Source: Neolentinus lepideus HHB14362 ss-1 (taxonomy: Eukaryota > Basidiomycota > Agaricomycetes > Gloeophyllales > Gloeophyllaceae). From it: a stretch of 64,000 nucleotides of DNA. Every line of letters starts with the position of its first letter. Positions within the stretch are counted from its first letter, which is position 1. The position numbers were made by a program, and so were the translations under genes. The stretch spans positions 147,064 through 211,063 of the forward strand of contig KV425596.1 of the NCBI GenBank assembly GCA_001632425.1, given 5' to 3'. The notes under the pieces are model-generated. The model was not told where the DNA came from. It saw nothing but the letters and a program-made list of their open reading frames with translations, and searched no databases. Positions 12,046-24,425 of the stretch are shown here, piece by piece.

Positions 12046-14419
12046 TTAGATCTTCCAAGCCCCCTTGATGAGGTCAGAGCCCCGTTCGGCGAAAATGTAC
12101 ACAACCGCCTGAGTATGCGCTGCCGGGACAATGGGCTGCGCACAAAACGCATCAGTATATAGCCTTTCCGCCGGATCAAGAGCTCAACTCACGATAACAG
12201 ATGCATCGACAATCCTCAGCCCACTCACACCCTTCACCCTCAAATCAGGATCAACGACACCCCAACTCGCGCCCCTCGGTGACATTGTCGATGTACCCAC
12301 AGCATGCCATATGCTGGTCGCCGTTCGCCGTGCGTATGCCTCGATCTCAGCATCCGTCGTGGCATTAGCCCACGTCTCGTATGGGCCCACGATATAGTCT
12401 GCCCACGCACTGGCGTTAGCAAAACGACGCGCGGATTTGATCGCCTCAACAGCGACATAGACGTCGAAGTCGGTGCCCAGTAGGTTAGGGTTAATAATGG
12501 GTTGCACAAAGGGGTTGGTACTGTTGATCGTTACGTATCCGCCTGGGAGAAAGTCAGACATGCGTTACATACTGCCACTGAAATGGTACGCACGGGCCAC
12601 GGGTGAGACGACATTCGAGAATATAGTCAGATAGTTGCCTAAAGAAGGTGGTGAGGACCCTGCAAAGACGTTCTTTTCATCCAATCTATCAGCACACATT
12701 TCGATCAGACCACAGCCAAAAATGACTGACGGCAAAGATGAACTCATAATGCGAAGAATGCGGCCCCGCAGAAGGGTCAGGGTACTTTTGGAAAATACTC
12801 GAATTATTCGGCAGCCTGAGCCACCCAAGCAACGTGCCCCGCCCATCGACGAGGGGTCCTTCATGTGGGTATGTAGCATTCCACTGCGCGATGTCTGATG
12901 CCAAGAGGCTGGTGTTATGAAAGATGGGATCGAATGTCTGGTTACTGGATACGTAGAAAGGGTTAGTAATGAGTGGGTGGTCGGACATGTTTTGCCCGAC
13001 CCAGGGGTTGTCAAGAAGGGTCTTGATTCCGAGGCCATCAAGAACGGTTTTGTTGCCAATGCCTGTGGCAAGCATGTCAAGTTCTGCTGCGAGCTCATAA
13101 TTGATTCTCACCAGACAGCATTAACAATTGCGGTGTATTAAAAGATCCAGCGGACAGGACAACCTCCTTCTTTGCTGTGACGTTGTAGCTGCCTAAAGAA
13201 AGGATACAGACAACCAGTCAAACACTGACAAAATAACTTTGTTATCGGCAAACCCTGGCGATTCTCTGAAAATTGTACAGTGTGGAAAGAATGGACCTTA
13301 GATCCATTTATTTTACTTGCGAACAATTGCGTCACTTGAGCATGCAGTAGGATGTGCAGGTTCGGCCTATTGATAAACTGCGGCTCGAGGTACGATGTCG
13401 CCGAGCTACTCCTTGCACCGTCTAAAATGGTTTCTTGCGTCCACCCTGTATGTCATCAACAGTCAGTGTGCAGTACAAAATGACATTTGCGGCATCTATA
13501 TACCTATACCAATGGTGTTCCCAGTGTTCATGTCCAGGTTGAATGGAAAGTCGCCGCTGAGTTCCTGCGTTGTCCTCAAGACGCGCTGATCGATGACAGT
13601 CGGATAGCCTGGGACAGTCACCGAGTTGATCCCGCTATAGCCATGGACAGCAGGGTCATATTGACCTATGGGACTGTGTCCATCTGCAGGAGGAGTGAAC
13701 CTTTCGTTCTGGAAAGAACAAAAGATGAAGGTGAAATGCGAAGACAGCCTGCGACTTGATGGTGAACTTGTCATACCCGTTTGATATAATACTGGAGATT
13801 ATCCCATGACCAACCGGGGTCGCCAGAGATACTGGCATAACGGTTGTAGTCATCTGAAGATCCCCGACTGTAGACCATAAGATCTCGAAGACTCATCAAT
13901 TGCAATAAGAGGGTAACGGCATACTGTACTGACTAACTGAGCTGCAGCCGCCTAGAACGTATCCTCTGGCATAACTGAACACGCGCCCGTAGAGACCTTG
14001 TTGGGGTGCAACGGTATAATTCCAGTCGTAGGCGGTGTTAGGTGTGGCCAAAGAAGCCAGAAGAGGGATCTCGATGTCTTGCACCCCTCGGTCGCTAGAG
14101 CTGGGTCAAGTCTAGTGTAGGAACCTTAGTCTACACGCTCACGATACACCAGCTTCCAATACCAGAACCGAGACGGCAGAATTCTCAGTCAAGCGGTTCG
14201 CGACCACATTCCCCGCAGTACCACCTAGTACAGTATATGGTCAGCTATGCTGCAAGAGGCGGGTGAAGCTAATGTGTTTGAGTATATACCTCCGACTATT
14301 ATGAAGTCGTAAATCCAACCGGGCAGCTGAGAGACGCTTTCGTAGAGTGCCCCATAGCATTTGGTTGCAAAGATGGATGTAACAACCAGAGATTGAAGAC
14401 AACCGAACTTCGAAAACAT
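12046..14419 (-). CDS. GMC oxidoreductase, aryl-alcohol-oxidase-like (copy 2)
   Basis: Paralog of 6500-8863 with the same exon plan. The signal peptide starts MFSKFGCLQSLVVTSIFATK, followed by YESVSQLPGWIYDFIIVGG and GTAGNVVANRL (FAD fold). Then come GGCSSVNLMVYSRGSSDDYN, PADGHSPIGQYDPAVHGYSG, SAGSFNTPQLLMLSG spliced to IGNKTVLDG, the histidine block WHAVGTSTMSPRGASWG, and a second histidine in the final exon (HTQAVVYIFAERGSDLIKGA). Catalytic and cofactor motifs are all present and the junctions I checked stay in frame, so I read it as functional. The product is predicted to be a secreted FAD enzyme producing hydrogen peroxide from aromatic alcohols. It differs from copy 1 at GGCSSV versus GGSSSV. 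Confidence 0.9.
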
Positions 14420-15784
14420 CCTAGTACGATAGCCAAAACACTAAGCCTCACTTATCGAACTCTCGAGGAAATACTGCGGCATGTCTAAGCTTCTATATTT
14501 GAAGCTGCAGAAATAAGGTCAGACGGTACTAGCTCTAACCCGGTCCTTGCCATCTCCGGTAAGGATGTCCTTACCATCAGCTGCAGAGTGTTATTCGGTC
14601 TGATAGTACTGACGGATTTCCCGATCCCGATGCTCCCTTCAATTCGCCGCCGTACTGCGCGATGCATGTCCTATTGCCTAATTATCCAGATATCGGGCTT
14701 CGCCGATCCTGGCTACTCTAGCTGCCAGGCTTTATGATGCCAATTGGAGAGAAGAAGGCAAGAAAGGTGAAGCCAACGTGTGGCCAGAGATTCTGGTGAT
14801 GCACCGCGGGGAGCCTGGCTGCGATACTGGATAGACTGAACAACTGATTGTGTGAATCAACTTGCAGTAATTCTGCAAGCCGAAAGGCCGGCCCACTAGT
14901 TCTCCCTCATTTTTTATTTTTAGGAATATTCAGAATAGAGCGAGTCGTGCGTTCGGACGCCGTCCAGGTTCATTGAGGTCTGCCGGTGGTCGGACCTTGA
15001 ACTGAACCTAGCATTTGGTCTCGGTGGACCTCCAAATTGAACGTACGTTCGGGTCCGGTTCTGAACGCGTTCGCCGAAGTTCCGTGTCGACACCACTACA
15101 AAACACAGGAAGAACGGCTCAGAAAAGGGCTATAAATAAGGTACGTGTACAGCGTATGTTTTGAGCGCATGGTTCAACAGCGACTTTCAAATTTCATCCC
15201 CGAACGGCACTTGCGGAGGACTGTTATTGAAACGGAAGATTCAGGAGCCATGAAGCTTGAAGACCCATATATCGTGATCCGTGTCGAGACCTCACAGGTG
15301 ATAATGTTCTGGCTATACAGCCGCTCGCAAAAATCTATGGAATGCTGCAAGAGACGAGCATACAGGACTAGGTCATTCGAATTCGTCAGCAAACTAGCAT
15401 ATTTAGAGACGCAGGTCCTTTGAGCGCCGAGAACGTTGTGACTGTAAACGGCTAACAGCGCAAGTGTGGACACAAATAAATAGTAGCTGTAGGGCGACCG
15501 GGCATTAGAGGGATCCTTGGGAATTTCGAAGGTTTGCGGACAGCCAACATTAACTCTATGGAGTACGAGACCGAAACGGGAGGATGATTCTGATTGGTCA
15601 CAGCTGCGCAGCCTCCCACCAGCCAGCAGCACTGTAGCTTCACTCGCTGTCTTCTACTGCTGCAAACAAGGACCGACGACGTCGAATTGACTGTCGAGCC
15701 TAGCCTCTAGACCGTCCAAGCGAAGGACTTCGAGAAGCGTAGAAACAAGCACTTACTGTCTACCCGACCCCTCACACGCTCGCC
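14420..15784. other. Divergent upstream region of GMC gene 2 and the MADS-box gene
   Basis: Holds the promoters of both genes. A stretch at about 14935-15105 is built of repeated TTCGG/GGACC-like words and ends in the palindrome GTGTCGACAC; it may be the end of a lost DNA transposon. A TATAAATA sits near 15132, far from the MADS start codon. The minus-strand frame 15174-15632 has no recognisable content. Confidence 0.45.
14491..14501 (-). promoter_or_regulatory. TATA-like box of GMC gene 2
   Basis: On the minus strand CAAATATAGAA lies about 72 bases before the start codon, matching the position of the TATA box in the paralog. Confidence 0.4.
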
Positions 15785-17301
15785 ATGGGTAGGAGAAAAA
15801 TCGAGATACAGCCCATTACCGTACGCTCTCTCCATGGCAGTTCGGGTAAGAGAAAGGCTAACGGTGGTATGCTAATAGACGGAGCGGAATCGCTCGATAA
15901 CGTTCCAAAAGGTGCGCAAAGGAGATCCATCTATTTTTGTGTACCGAATGTCTTGGCATCGAGGATTTGGGAATCCACCCTATTTCATCACTGTGTATAA
16001 CCTGTTAACCTGTGCTGCAGAGAAAGAATGGCCTCTTCAAGAAGGCGTATGAGCTTGGCGTGCTGTGCTCGGTCGATATCGCGGTCATCATATTTGGTGG
16101 GCGCTTTTCCGTATTTTTGCTGCAGATGAGTGAGCTGAGTAATCGTAATTGCTTCAGAGCGCGGACGGAGTGGCGAAGTTAAATGCTATGAATATTCATC
16201 GGGCGATCTGTCTGACATTGTCATCAAGCGCATGAGTGTCAGTACCACCTCCGTACCTTGGTCTGCCGCTGATGGTCTCGTGTGCGAATAGTTCCAGGGC
16301 CCAAGGGAGGCACGCAACCCAAAGAACTTCAAGGACAGCAAGAGCGGCGACGACGACGATGACGACGATGACGAAGCAGATAGCAAAAAACCCACAAAAG
16401 CCAAAGCCCAAGTGAACATGAAATCCGAAGACAACCACGGAAGCCATGCGTCTAAGGTAAGGACGACTACCATCGAGTCAGTTCATCTAGCTCATACAAT
16501 ATTTTCTAGCCCCTGTCGTCTCCCGAGGCAACGTCACCCCCAGCACCCCTGTCTTTTCCTTTCTCCGCAGAGCGTGCCTCTTCAAGCACCACTACCTCTG
16601 CCTTCGCTCCCCAGCAGCAGCCCTTTACACCGGATCTCGAGACCCTACGCTGGCTCGCAGGACTCCAGGTTCAGGTCCAACAAGTCCAGAATAACCAGCT
16701 GTCACCCCGCTTCCCAACGCCAGTCGAACCAGAGTCCTGGCTTCCCTCCCTCCCGCCGTCCTACTCCGAGGTCGCCAGCCTGTCAAGGATGAGCAGCCTC
16801 GCATTGGGTTCGCTGCATGACCCCTTCTCGTCTATATTCGGCCCGAGACCGCCAGACCCACCCCAAACTGCTCCACCCAACTTCGCGCACGTCTCGAATT
16901 TTGCCTGGCCTACCCATGGCCAACGTGCACAACAGCATTCTCCGAATATAGGCATATCCAAGCTCTCTAGTGTGTCCCCTTATTATTATCTATTACCGAA
17001 CGTACCTCCAATTGACTTTTACTCTGTTCTAGTGGCCAGAGCAACCCCCGCCCCTGCCCCAGATCCGGATATGTCCTGGCTCGAACTCCTCTCCTCTCTC
17101 CCTTCAGGCACCTCCGCTGCCCCGCCTTCTTTGCCTTCCCTCCCGCCACCAATACTTCCAATGTCGCCTACCTCACCACACGCACCCTCAAATTCCGCTT
17201 CGTATCTGAATCACGACGGTCTTACAATGCCTCACATCGCTGAGTCGGAGTCGGAGCGGGGAAGAAAGCGTCACAGATCCGATACGGACGTTTCGCGGTA
17301 G
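15785..17301 (+). CDS. MADS-box transcription factor, RLM1/MEF2 type
   Basis: Seven exons (15785-15820, 15879-15911, 16021-16096, 16158-16237, 16298-16456, 16510-16969, 17033-17301) give 370 residues. The first four spell a MADS domain: [49 protein letters not shown], then the start of a MEF2-like extension ([20 protein letters not shown]). The K/E residues at the start and the EIQPI string point to the MEF2/Rlm1 branch, which binds CTA(T/A)4TAG-like sites and in yeast acts below the cell-wall-integrity MAP kinase. The rest is acidic (a run of Asp), then Pro/Ser-rich, with a basic RGRKRHRSD tail. The 63-base intron at 16970-17032 is in frame, so it could also be retained. Confidence 0.9.
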
Positions 17302-17648
17302 CGTTGGACTCTGAATTTCTTGACGAGGTCGGACAATTATAAATGGACGAGCAAGGTAGAACCCGCGTGTGATATCCTTGGTTCTTGTATACTATATCTT
17401 TCTCTCAGTCGGACAATAGTACTGGACGCACGTTCCTATGTACCTTTCACTCCTTACGAGTTCCCATTTACCGTCGTTGAACCTGTATTCGCCGTCACTT
17501 CACGCTCCTTCAACAAATCCAGACAGGAAGAGTAAGAAACTAAATCCAAGTCCGTAGATACATACCATATCATACAATATTGGTAACAAACTGAAGGAAA
17601 TTGATACTAACAAATGAACGTGCAATGTGCAATCTAACTCATCGAGTC
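17302..17648. other. Convergent 3' region
   Basis: Short intergenic stretch between the 3' ends of the MADS-box gene and the TVP38-type gene. AT-rich sequence near 17570-17620 may carry polyadenylation signals. No gene seen. Confidence 0.4.
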
Positions 17649-20330
17649 CTATTGCATGGTATGATAACTTGGCGGTGGCGGCGACAATACCCTCCCCAGC
17701 GGCTGCAGAGGCGACCCAGACTCCATCGTCCCGTCTCGCGAGTGCGGCCCAGGGTGAGCGGTGTAGAAGCTCGCATCACTAGCCTCCGGCGCGTGGAACG
17801 ACTGCATCTGGTGCGGCTGCGGCGGGGTGTACTGTGTCTGTGCTTGTGGAAGGGTATACTGGCCCTGCATCTGTTGCGTAGCAAAGTTCGCCTGCGTCGG
17901 CGTCTGCACTGGCGACGCGCCGTACGGGTTCGGGTACGACGGCGACGGCAGCGGTTGTCCCTGAGGTGGAGAGTACGGGTGGCTCGGGTATGAAGCGAGC
18001 TGTCCTGGCTGTTGCTGACTCGAGTAAGGAGCAAACTGGCCCGGGGCTGGACTCTGACTAGGTAGAATCGCAGGACTCGCAACCCTCGCAGCAGGGTGCG
18101 GGCCCATCCCGTGAAACGTCGGGCTCGGCGATAAATTGGCTACCTGCGTATACGGACTGTGATTCTCAGTAGCTGATCTTGGTGTTTGTGGTGGTGGGGG
18201 GATCGCAGGTACCACAGGCTCCGGCGGTGGACCTGCTGGTGGAGCGTATTGTTGTTGTTGTTGTTGTTGTTGTTGTCTAGACGGCTGTTGTTCTTGGCTT
18301 TGTCCTGGTCTTTCATTTGCGTTGAAAGGATCACGCAGGCCCGGCGGACTCACAACCCTCGGCATCTCATACCCTTCCTCATGACCCGCGCTCCCGGTAT
18401 CCCACGTCACGCTCTCCTCGCTCTCCGTCCTGACAGGCAGCCTCCCATCTCTTCCCCGACTGACCTGTGCCATCGGATACACACTGCCAATACCTCCTTG
18501 TCTATCGTTGAAATCGCTCGCACCCGAGTTTGGCCGGTAGGGCTGTGGCGCAGCGATAGGCCCGGGGCTGTAGCCGATCGCCCTCCCCTCCTTGTCCCAG
18601 TGCTGGTGCTCGGGGTCAGTGTTCACGGACACGTTGAATGGCACAGTGGTGGTCGAAGCGAAGGCAGAGTTACTGTAGGGGCTGATTCCAAATCCGAGTT
18701 CGCGTTGGAGTTTCGCTTGCCTGGATTCCAGGTCAGTATTAATCAACACCAGTAAAACTATAGCGACTAGGCATGACGTGGGAATAAGGTGACGGCACTC
18801 ACCTAGCTTTTCTCCTGTCGTAGATAACTGTAGGTTTGACCTTGCCCATCTTCCAGTAGATGTACCACATCGCTACGATAGTGATGATCGTGGTGATCGC
18901 GATGACGGTGTAGTCGATGATGCGGGTCTTGGTGTCGACGGTACCGCCTGTATGCACACAAGGGTTCCAATATTCAGGAGTCAAGACACAGTGTTATTCA
19001 GGCCAGGTGGTGCGTGAGTGAATAAAGATTGTAAAATCAATCATCAAAAGACGCGAGAACTGGAATTGAAAGACGCACCATCACTACTCTGTTCCAAAAT
19101 CACGCCCAAGTATACCGTGATAAACTGCTTCGGCAGTGAGAGGACAGCCGCGATCGCGAATGTGATGATACCCATGCCGCAGGTCGAAAAAACGGCCGTG
19201 GTGACTGGTAGGTATGTTAGTACCGAGGGTTTCACAGGTTGGGAGTCAGCAGATGCGTATGATGTATATAGCGCCTGTAAACCGAGATATATCGCAGGTT
19301 GCGATCTTAATCCAGCCATGGAGCTCCTCAAACGCACATACATGCCTCGCGCCGCCCTCCCCTTCGAATACCAAGTTCAACTGGAGAAAATCAAAATCAC
19401 TCACAATGCCCCGGAATCGCGCTCAACCGCGCGACCAGCGCAATCTTGAATCCTCCATCCCTCACAACCCTAGCGAGACATGCGTACGGAATTTGCGTCT
19501 TCTCGAGTTTCTCACCGCGCGCGCGACAGCAGTATTTGAAGGCGCTATTAGAAAGGAAGTTATTAGATAAGGGGAGAAGAAGGGACATGATGTTGGCTGG
19601 CTGGCGTGGTGTAGAGGGTGATAAAAAGACACTCACTAGAAATTCCCAACTTCACCGACAAATGTCCCGGCTGCGACGAGAGCGAAGCCGATCCAGAGAC
19701 CCCACACAAGGCCACAAATCACCGCCACAATTTCGTGGCCAAAGAGCTAGAACGGGCGTATGAATACGCCACACGGTCAAACCAGTGAGGCGATACTTAC
19801 AGGCGGGAAGGAGAGAACAAAGAGCACAGCTATAGGTACGAGCCAGCCAAAACGTAATCTAGACGGGGTTTGGGTTACTGGGGACAGCTTGACAAGGTCG
19901 CGAAAAGCTCACTGGTGCATCCAGTCTGCTGCGGGCTTAAGCCAATGCACGATCTGGGTATGATAGATAGTGATGAGGCCGACGAGGACAGTGATGAGAA
20001 TCACGGCGACGTAGTACCCTGCTCGCAGACATCAGCTCATGGGGATTATGGACTAAGCCGCAGTATGAGAATAGACGTACATAACCACTCCCGCCTGATC
20101 CAAAACCGCCAATTGCTCAACTTCTGCCAGTCAAAGGCGCCCTGCTTCGAGAGTTCCTCTGCCTCACTGGGTGTTGGACTCGGCGTGCGCGTGAGGTCCC
20201 GCCCGATATTCGCCTTATAACCATCGTATGGACGGTCATTGGTGTAGTTATTCGGGGAAACAGACTGTGACGGCGGATAGGGATAATTAGGCTGGTTCTG
20301 CTGCTGGTATGCCGGATACGGAGCAGCCAT
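17649..20330 (-). CDS. TVP38: TVP38-type Golgi membrane protein (VTT/SNARE-associated domain) with long Gln/Pro tail
   Basis: Multi-exon minus-strand gene beginning at the ATG ending at 20330. The N-terminus is Tyr/Pro/Gln-rich and cytosolic. Several hydrophobic segments follow: YYVAVILITVLVGLITIYH, WLVPIAVLFVLSFPP, EIVAVICGLVWGLWIGFAL. The VTT core is clear: EKTQIPYACLARVVRDGG, KIALVARLSAIPGH, FSTCGMGIITFAIAAVLS, LPKQFITVYLGVILEQS. A last membrane segment precedes MWYIYWKMGKVKPTVIYDRR. VTT proteins of the TVP38/TMEM64 group sit in Golgi and endosomal membranes, and some relatives are lipid scramblases. The final exon (from 18749) adds about 360 residues of disordered Gln/Pro/Ser sequence, including nine Gln codons near 18249-18275. 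That tail is much longer than in yeast Tvp38. Confidence 0.85.
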
Positions 20331-22471
20331 GGGGAAAGCGTGCGTGCGTTGGGGTCAAGGAGGTATACTATAGCACAGAGGATGTTTGCCTGGAACCAGG
20401 CTTGCTGGCGGAGGAAGAGTCGTAAAAATCGTCGCAAAGCACAAGGGATCGAAGTGCCGGCCTGTTGCGACGGGGCGGTGGCCCCTCCCTTCCCACGCCC
20501 CGACATTTCATGCTTCCGATCCCGCCATCAAAGTCCTCTCTCAAACTATTGCCGTCAACGTCCTTGGCTGCTTTACTCGTTGCACGCAGTGACATATCTT
20601 TGCTTTTGGCGATATCTATATTCGATTGGCGCAACATTGTCCGTGTCATCTCTGACTGAGGATGCTGCGCCTCAGCGGAGTGTATGAAATATGCTCGGCG
20701 CAGTACAATGCACCCGTGTGCCACTTTTGTCATCCGGGGATTATTATCCATTGTGGGATACGCAGCCCTTACAACAATCGTCGTATGCTCGTTCAAGCTT
20801 AATGACCAACTCCAATAACCACTCACTGTCGAGTTTCTCATGAACTTAATTTAAATTTTCAGCCTGGATATAGCCAGTATGAAACGCTAGGTGCCAAGAC
20901 ACGCGCGCAACCAAAGGAGATGCAGAGAATGGCACTCGATGAGTCACTACAGTCCGATATAGACAAGGTCTCCAGCGTAAGTAAAAATTAGCGTTGTGGG
21001 CACTAAAAACTACGTCATGAAGAGAGGTGTCTCGTTTTACTTTTATGGCCGTGGTAAGTCATGGCGCGCAGAAACAATCCATGTCTCTCGTGTCTCGTCT
21101 CTCCGATGAGTTTGCCTTTCGTTACCCAATACTCAATAAGCTCCAAGCAATGCAAACAGGAGCCATGGTGGTCTTATTTTTAGAACGGCAACCCACTTCC
21201 TCGTCTATAGCACACGCGTTTTCGTTGCAATTCATGAGGGTTGTGAGTCCCTTATTCTGGAAAGGACTCTTAATTTCTAAACGCACAGAATATATTAACA
21301 AGGTCATACTCACCGTCCAGACATGAATTTTGTGCACTGGAGCGAATAGTGGTCCACGAGCTCGTGCAAGATCGTCAGAGTCGGAGGTAATGGCGTACTA
21401 CGGTACCTCCGCGTCGAGACTCAAGAATAATTCCATGGTGCAAGTCCGGACCTGATATGCGCACTCTCGGAGAACATATTGCATCGTTCCCTCCGCAGGC
21501 CTTTGAGGTATATAGGTGACAGCGGTGGCCGTAGCGAACTTGATTACTCCGTCAATTCCCTTCATCATCTCGAAACCCTCTTTTTCTAGAAAGCATGATC
21601 AAGTTACTCCATCAACATAGCTGCCTCTATCCGACTTACACTGCCTCTCTTTATCTCGGAGCAAGACACTGCACCATGCACCGGTTCGGGCATGATGGTA
21701 GCGTCCGATCATGGCCGAGAGAGTAGAGACGCGTGCCGCTGGGTAAGTGAGGGTCATTTCATAGGACGAGCAGACGTCCGGTCTGCTGCCTCCTTGTCAG
21801 ATCCTCCGAAGTCCCTAAGGCAGCTTGTTTCTCCTGACGACCGGCGGGACTCTAGGACCATGTTCCGTTGACTTTTCGCGTGTTGAAGAGGAGTGGAAGG
21901 TCGTAGTCCGGGTTTACGATGCACAGCGCAAGTAGTACAGATTTGACGCAAAACTCTAGAATAGTATGCCTATGGAGGGATCCAGATAAATCAGTGTATC
22001 ATTGTAGCGATGTTGCTGGTCGTGTGGCAATGCTACAACGACCTGAAGAGGTGAGCCGTATACGTTATTCTGTAGACGCACCGCATTGCTAGAATTGAAC
22101 GGGGAAGGCATCAAGTTCGTCGCTCGCTTCATGGCTTCGCTTCATGGACCGAGCGATCCACATGGTGGCCAAGCGGGGGCTTTGAATGTCTCGATCCTCT
22201 GATGCATGTCCGGTCTGTCAATAAATACCAAGTCTCACTGGTTGTGTTGTTGCGTAGCAAGAGTGGACTTCCATACAGTGAGCGAGCGAGTGATAGACAA
22301 GCACGTTTTGTATATATGTGAGCCCCGCCGCACGCTCCACTCTATGTAGAAAGTCGACACCTACTAGAGAGCACCTATAGGCGCCTATGTACGAGTAGGG
22401 CGAATACGCTGTGCCGCCACTGTCATACGTGACAAAAAGACACATTTCATTCCTTCAAGTTGTAAAGAGCC
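20331..22471. other. Intergenic, 2.1 kb
   Basis: Upstream region of the TVP38-type gene followed by sequence with no supported gene. The frames at 20340-20687 and 20368-20841 are opposing shadows in the GC-rich promoter area. No repeat or RNA gene was recognised up to the broken F-box gene. Confidence 0.45.
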
Positions 22472-23946
22472 ATGCATCGCTGCTGACAAATCGCCGAGAT
22501 CCTCGAGGTCATCGTGCACATTACTGGCGAGGTTTCGTCGCTGGGTTCGCTGAACGCGTTGGCTAGAACATGCAAGACCTTCCAAGAACCTGCGCTGAAT
22601 GCGTCGTGGCGAAGTCAGACTGACCTTGCCCATCTTTCCATCCGATTGGACTCGTTTCCGATACTACGCTGCGAAAACTCAGGACCTCGAATTTCCTAAA
22701 TCCGAAGAACACATCATCTGGCTGAGCATGCACAGTTTTCAGAACCTTCCTTTGTTTCCGAACCTTCGCTCGCTCAGCTGGACAGTGACCGCCGAGAACT
22801 TTGTCTATGTCACCTCTTTCCTCGCAATCGGATTGAAACACCTTAGTCTGATCGTGGGCCGTGAATCCCGTGAATCAGTCATCATAATCACTAGATTCAA
22901 TCGGTTTCTTGACTTTCTCCAACTCGCAACTCCAGCACTGGAGACCTTGAGGCTTATTTAGCCCAGAGGTCATGACTCAGTAATCCTCACGTCGAGTCCT
23001 ACCTGGGCGCTAACGTCTCTCACCTCCTTCCATTGGCATATGCACATTCGATTGGATGATTTGACCAAACTTGCTGCCTTGCCCAATCTACATACCCTTC
23101 ACATTAGCTTGCGTGCGTCTGTTATATGGCAACAAAGGCACGCAGACCTTGACCTATCAAAGTTCACAAGCCGTCCATTTCCGGCGCTTCAGGATGTCAC
23201 AATCACTGCCGACACTATGAAACTCTGCACGGAGGTCATGGGTGCTCTGGGAACGTGCCAGCTAGTCTCGGTACATCTTCAACCTGATGAGGTAAAGGCA
23301 GAGGACATTCCATCCATAGTCGCTTGCTTTTCTCAACCATGCATGGTGAAAACGTTGTCCACTTTGGGCGTGTTCGAGCGGATATCAGAAGGGCACTACA
23401 TCATTCCGCTGGGAATGCTGAAACCGCTTTCTATCTTGAAGAATCTGTGTACGCTCTGCTTCGACGTAGAGTGTACCTTCGAAGGAACTGATGAAGAGCT
23501 GTCCAACTTGGCCAGATCCTGGCCGAACCTGAAGAGCCTTTCTCTGGGTCGTCGCCCGGACTCCTCCCATTCGCATTTCACGATTCAATATTCAATGGCT
23601 GATGCAACTAGTCAGGCATTGCCTGGATCTTCAAGACTTAACCATAGCTGTCGATGCCTCGATAAACTCTTATGTCGCTGGGTTTCTCGAGGATCACCAT
23701 GTTTTCAGTAAGAAACCCGTGTCTTTGGACCTAGGCATTTCAAGAATTACGCGAGTGGAACCGGTCGCGATGTTTTTGACGATGCTTTTGACGATGCTTT
23801 TCCCGGATTTGCGCGAGGTCAGTGGACAGGATGAGAAAAGGGACGATCGGAAGTGGAATCAGGTAAATGAATATGTCGATGCGATAAAGCAGGTGAGACG
23901 AGAAGAGCGTTCGTGGTGGATACCGAATGACAAGGAGCATACATAA
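22472..23946 (+). pseudogene. F-box/LRR-type protein, disrupted
   Basis: The reading frames match the plan of the large Agaricomycete F-box family, an N-terminal box followed by Leu-rich repeats: QIAEILEVIVHITGEVSS, LNALARTCKTFQEPALN, LPNLHTLHISL, WPNLKSLSLG, CLDLQDLTIAVDAS. The coding order is broken at least four times. Codon 5 after the ATG at 22472 is TGA. A frame change falls near 22635 between QTDLAHL and PSDWTRFRYYA. An in-frame TAG lies at 22959-22961. A second frame change falls near 23550-23590. Family members I know are mostly single-exon, and no splice pair I could find repairs these breaks, so I call it a pseudogene. F-box proteins normally recruit substrates to SCF ubiquitin ligases. 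Confidence 0.7.
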
Positions 23947-24425
23947 TCCGTGCTGCTCAGATTTGGACAGTAATTTCCGTAGGATAAGTCGCCTCCTGCG
24001 ACCAATTGCAATGCGTAAGCTACGTGTTCTGTTCAGTAGTGGAAGTCAACAGTAATTACGTGACATGATGTCGCCCGCCTGAAGAAGGCGAATTATGCTG
24101 GCAAAACAGGTCGACGTCGGGCGCCCGCAGGGTCGAATGAACGAGCAGATCATGCACGTTTCCGCCCGTTGCTCGCCTACTCGGATTCACTGAGGAGCAA
24201 GTCCACGTTTCCGTAATAACCACAGAGAAATGACTGCTTATACAAGCAGCACTCAGATCACAAATTCCATCCAATGCGCTCTCGATATATGCGATACGAC
24301 ACCGGTCATCCGACAGCAAGTAAAATATAAACTAGAAGGATACACAAGCACGCGGGACAGTACGGCCAGAAAAATGAAAAAGAAAAAAGGACGAGTAGAC
24401 TCCAGAAAATGCATGACGAGGCGCA
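23947..24425. other. Intergenic between F-box pseudogene and unknown gene
   Basis: No coding frame of note. Holds the 3' side of the minus-strand gene at 24426-26903. I see no repeat. Confidence 0.4.

Noticed and set aside
15174..15632. 152-codon minus-strand frame upstream of the MADS-box gene
   Set aside because: No recognisable content and it occupies the promoter region.
17639..18082. Arg-rich minus-strand frame inside the TVP38 tail exon
   Set aside because: Frame-shifted shadow of the Gln/Pro-rich tail.
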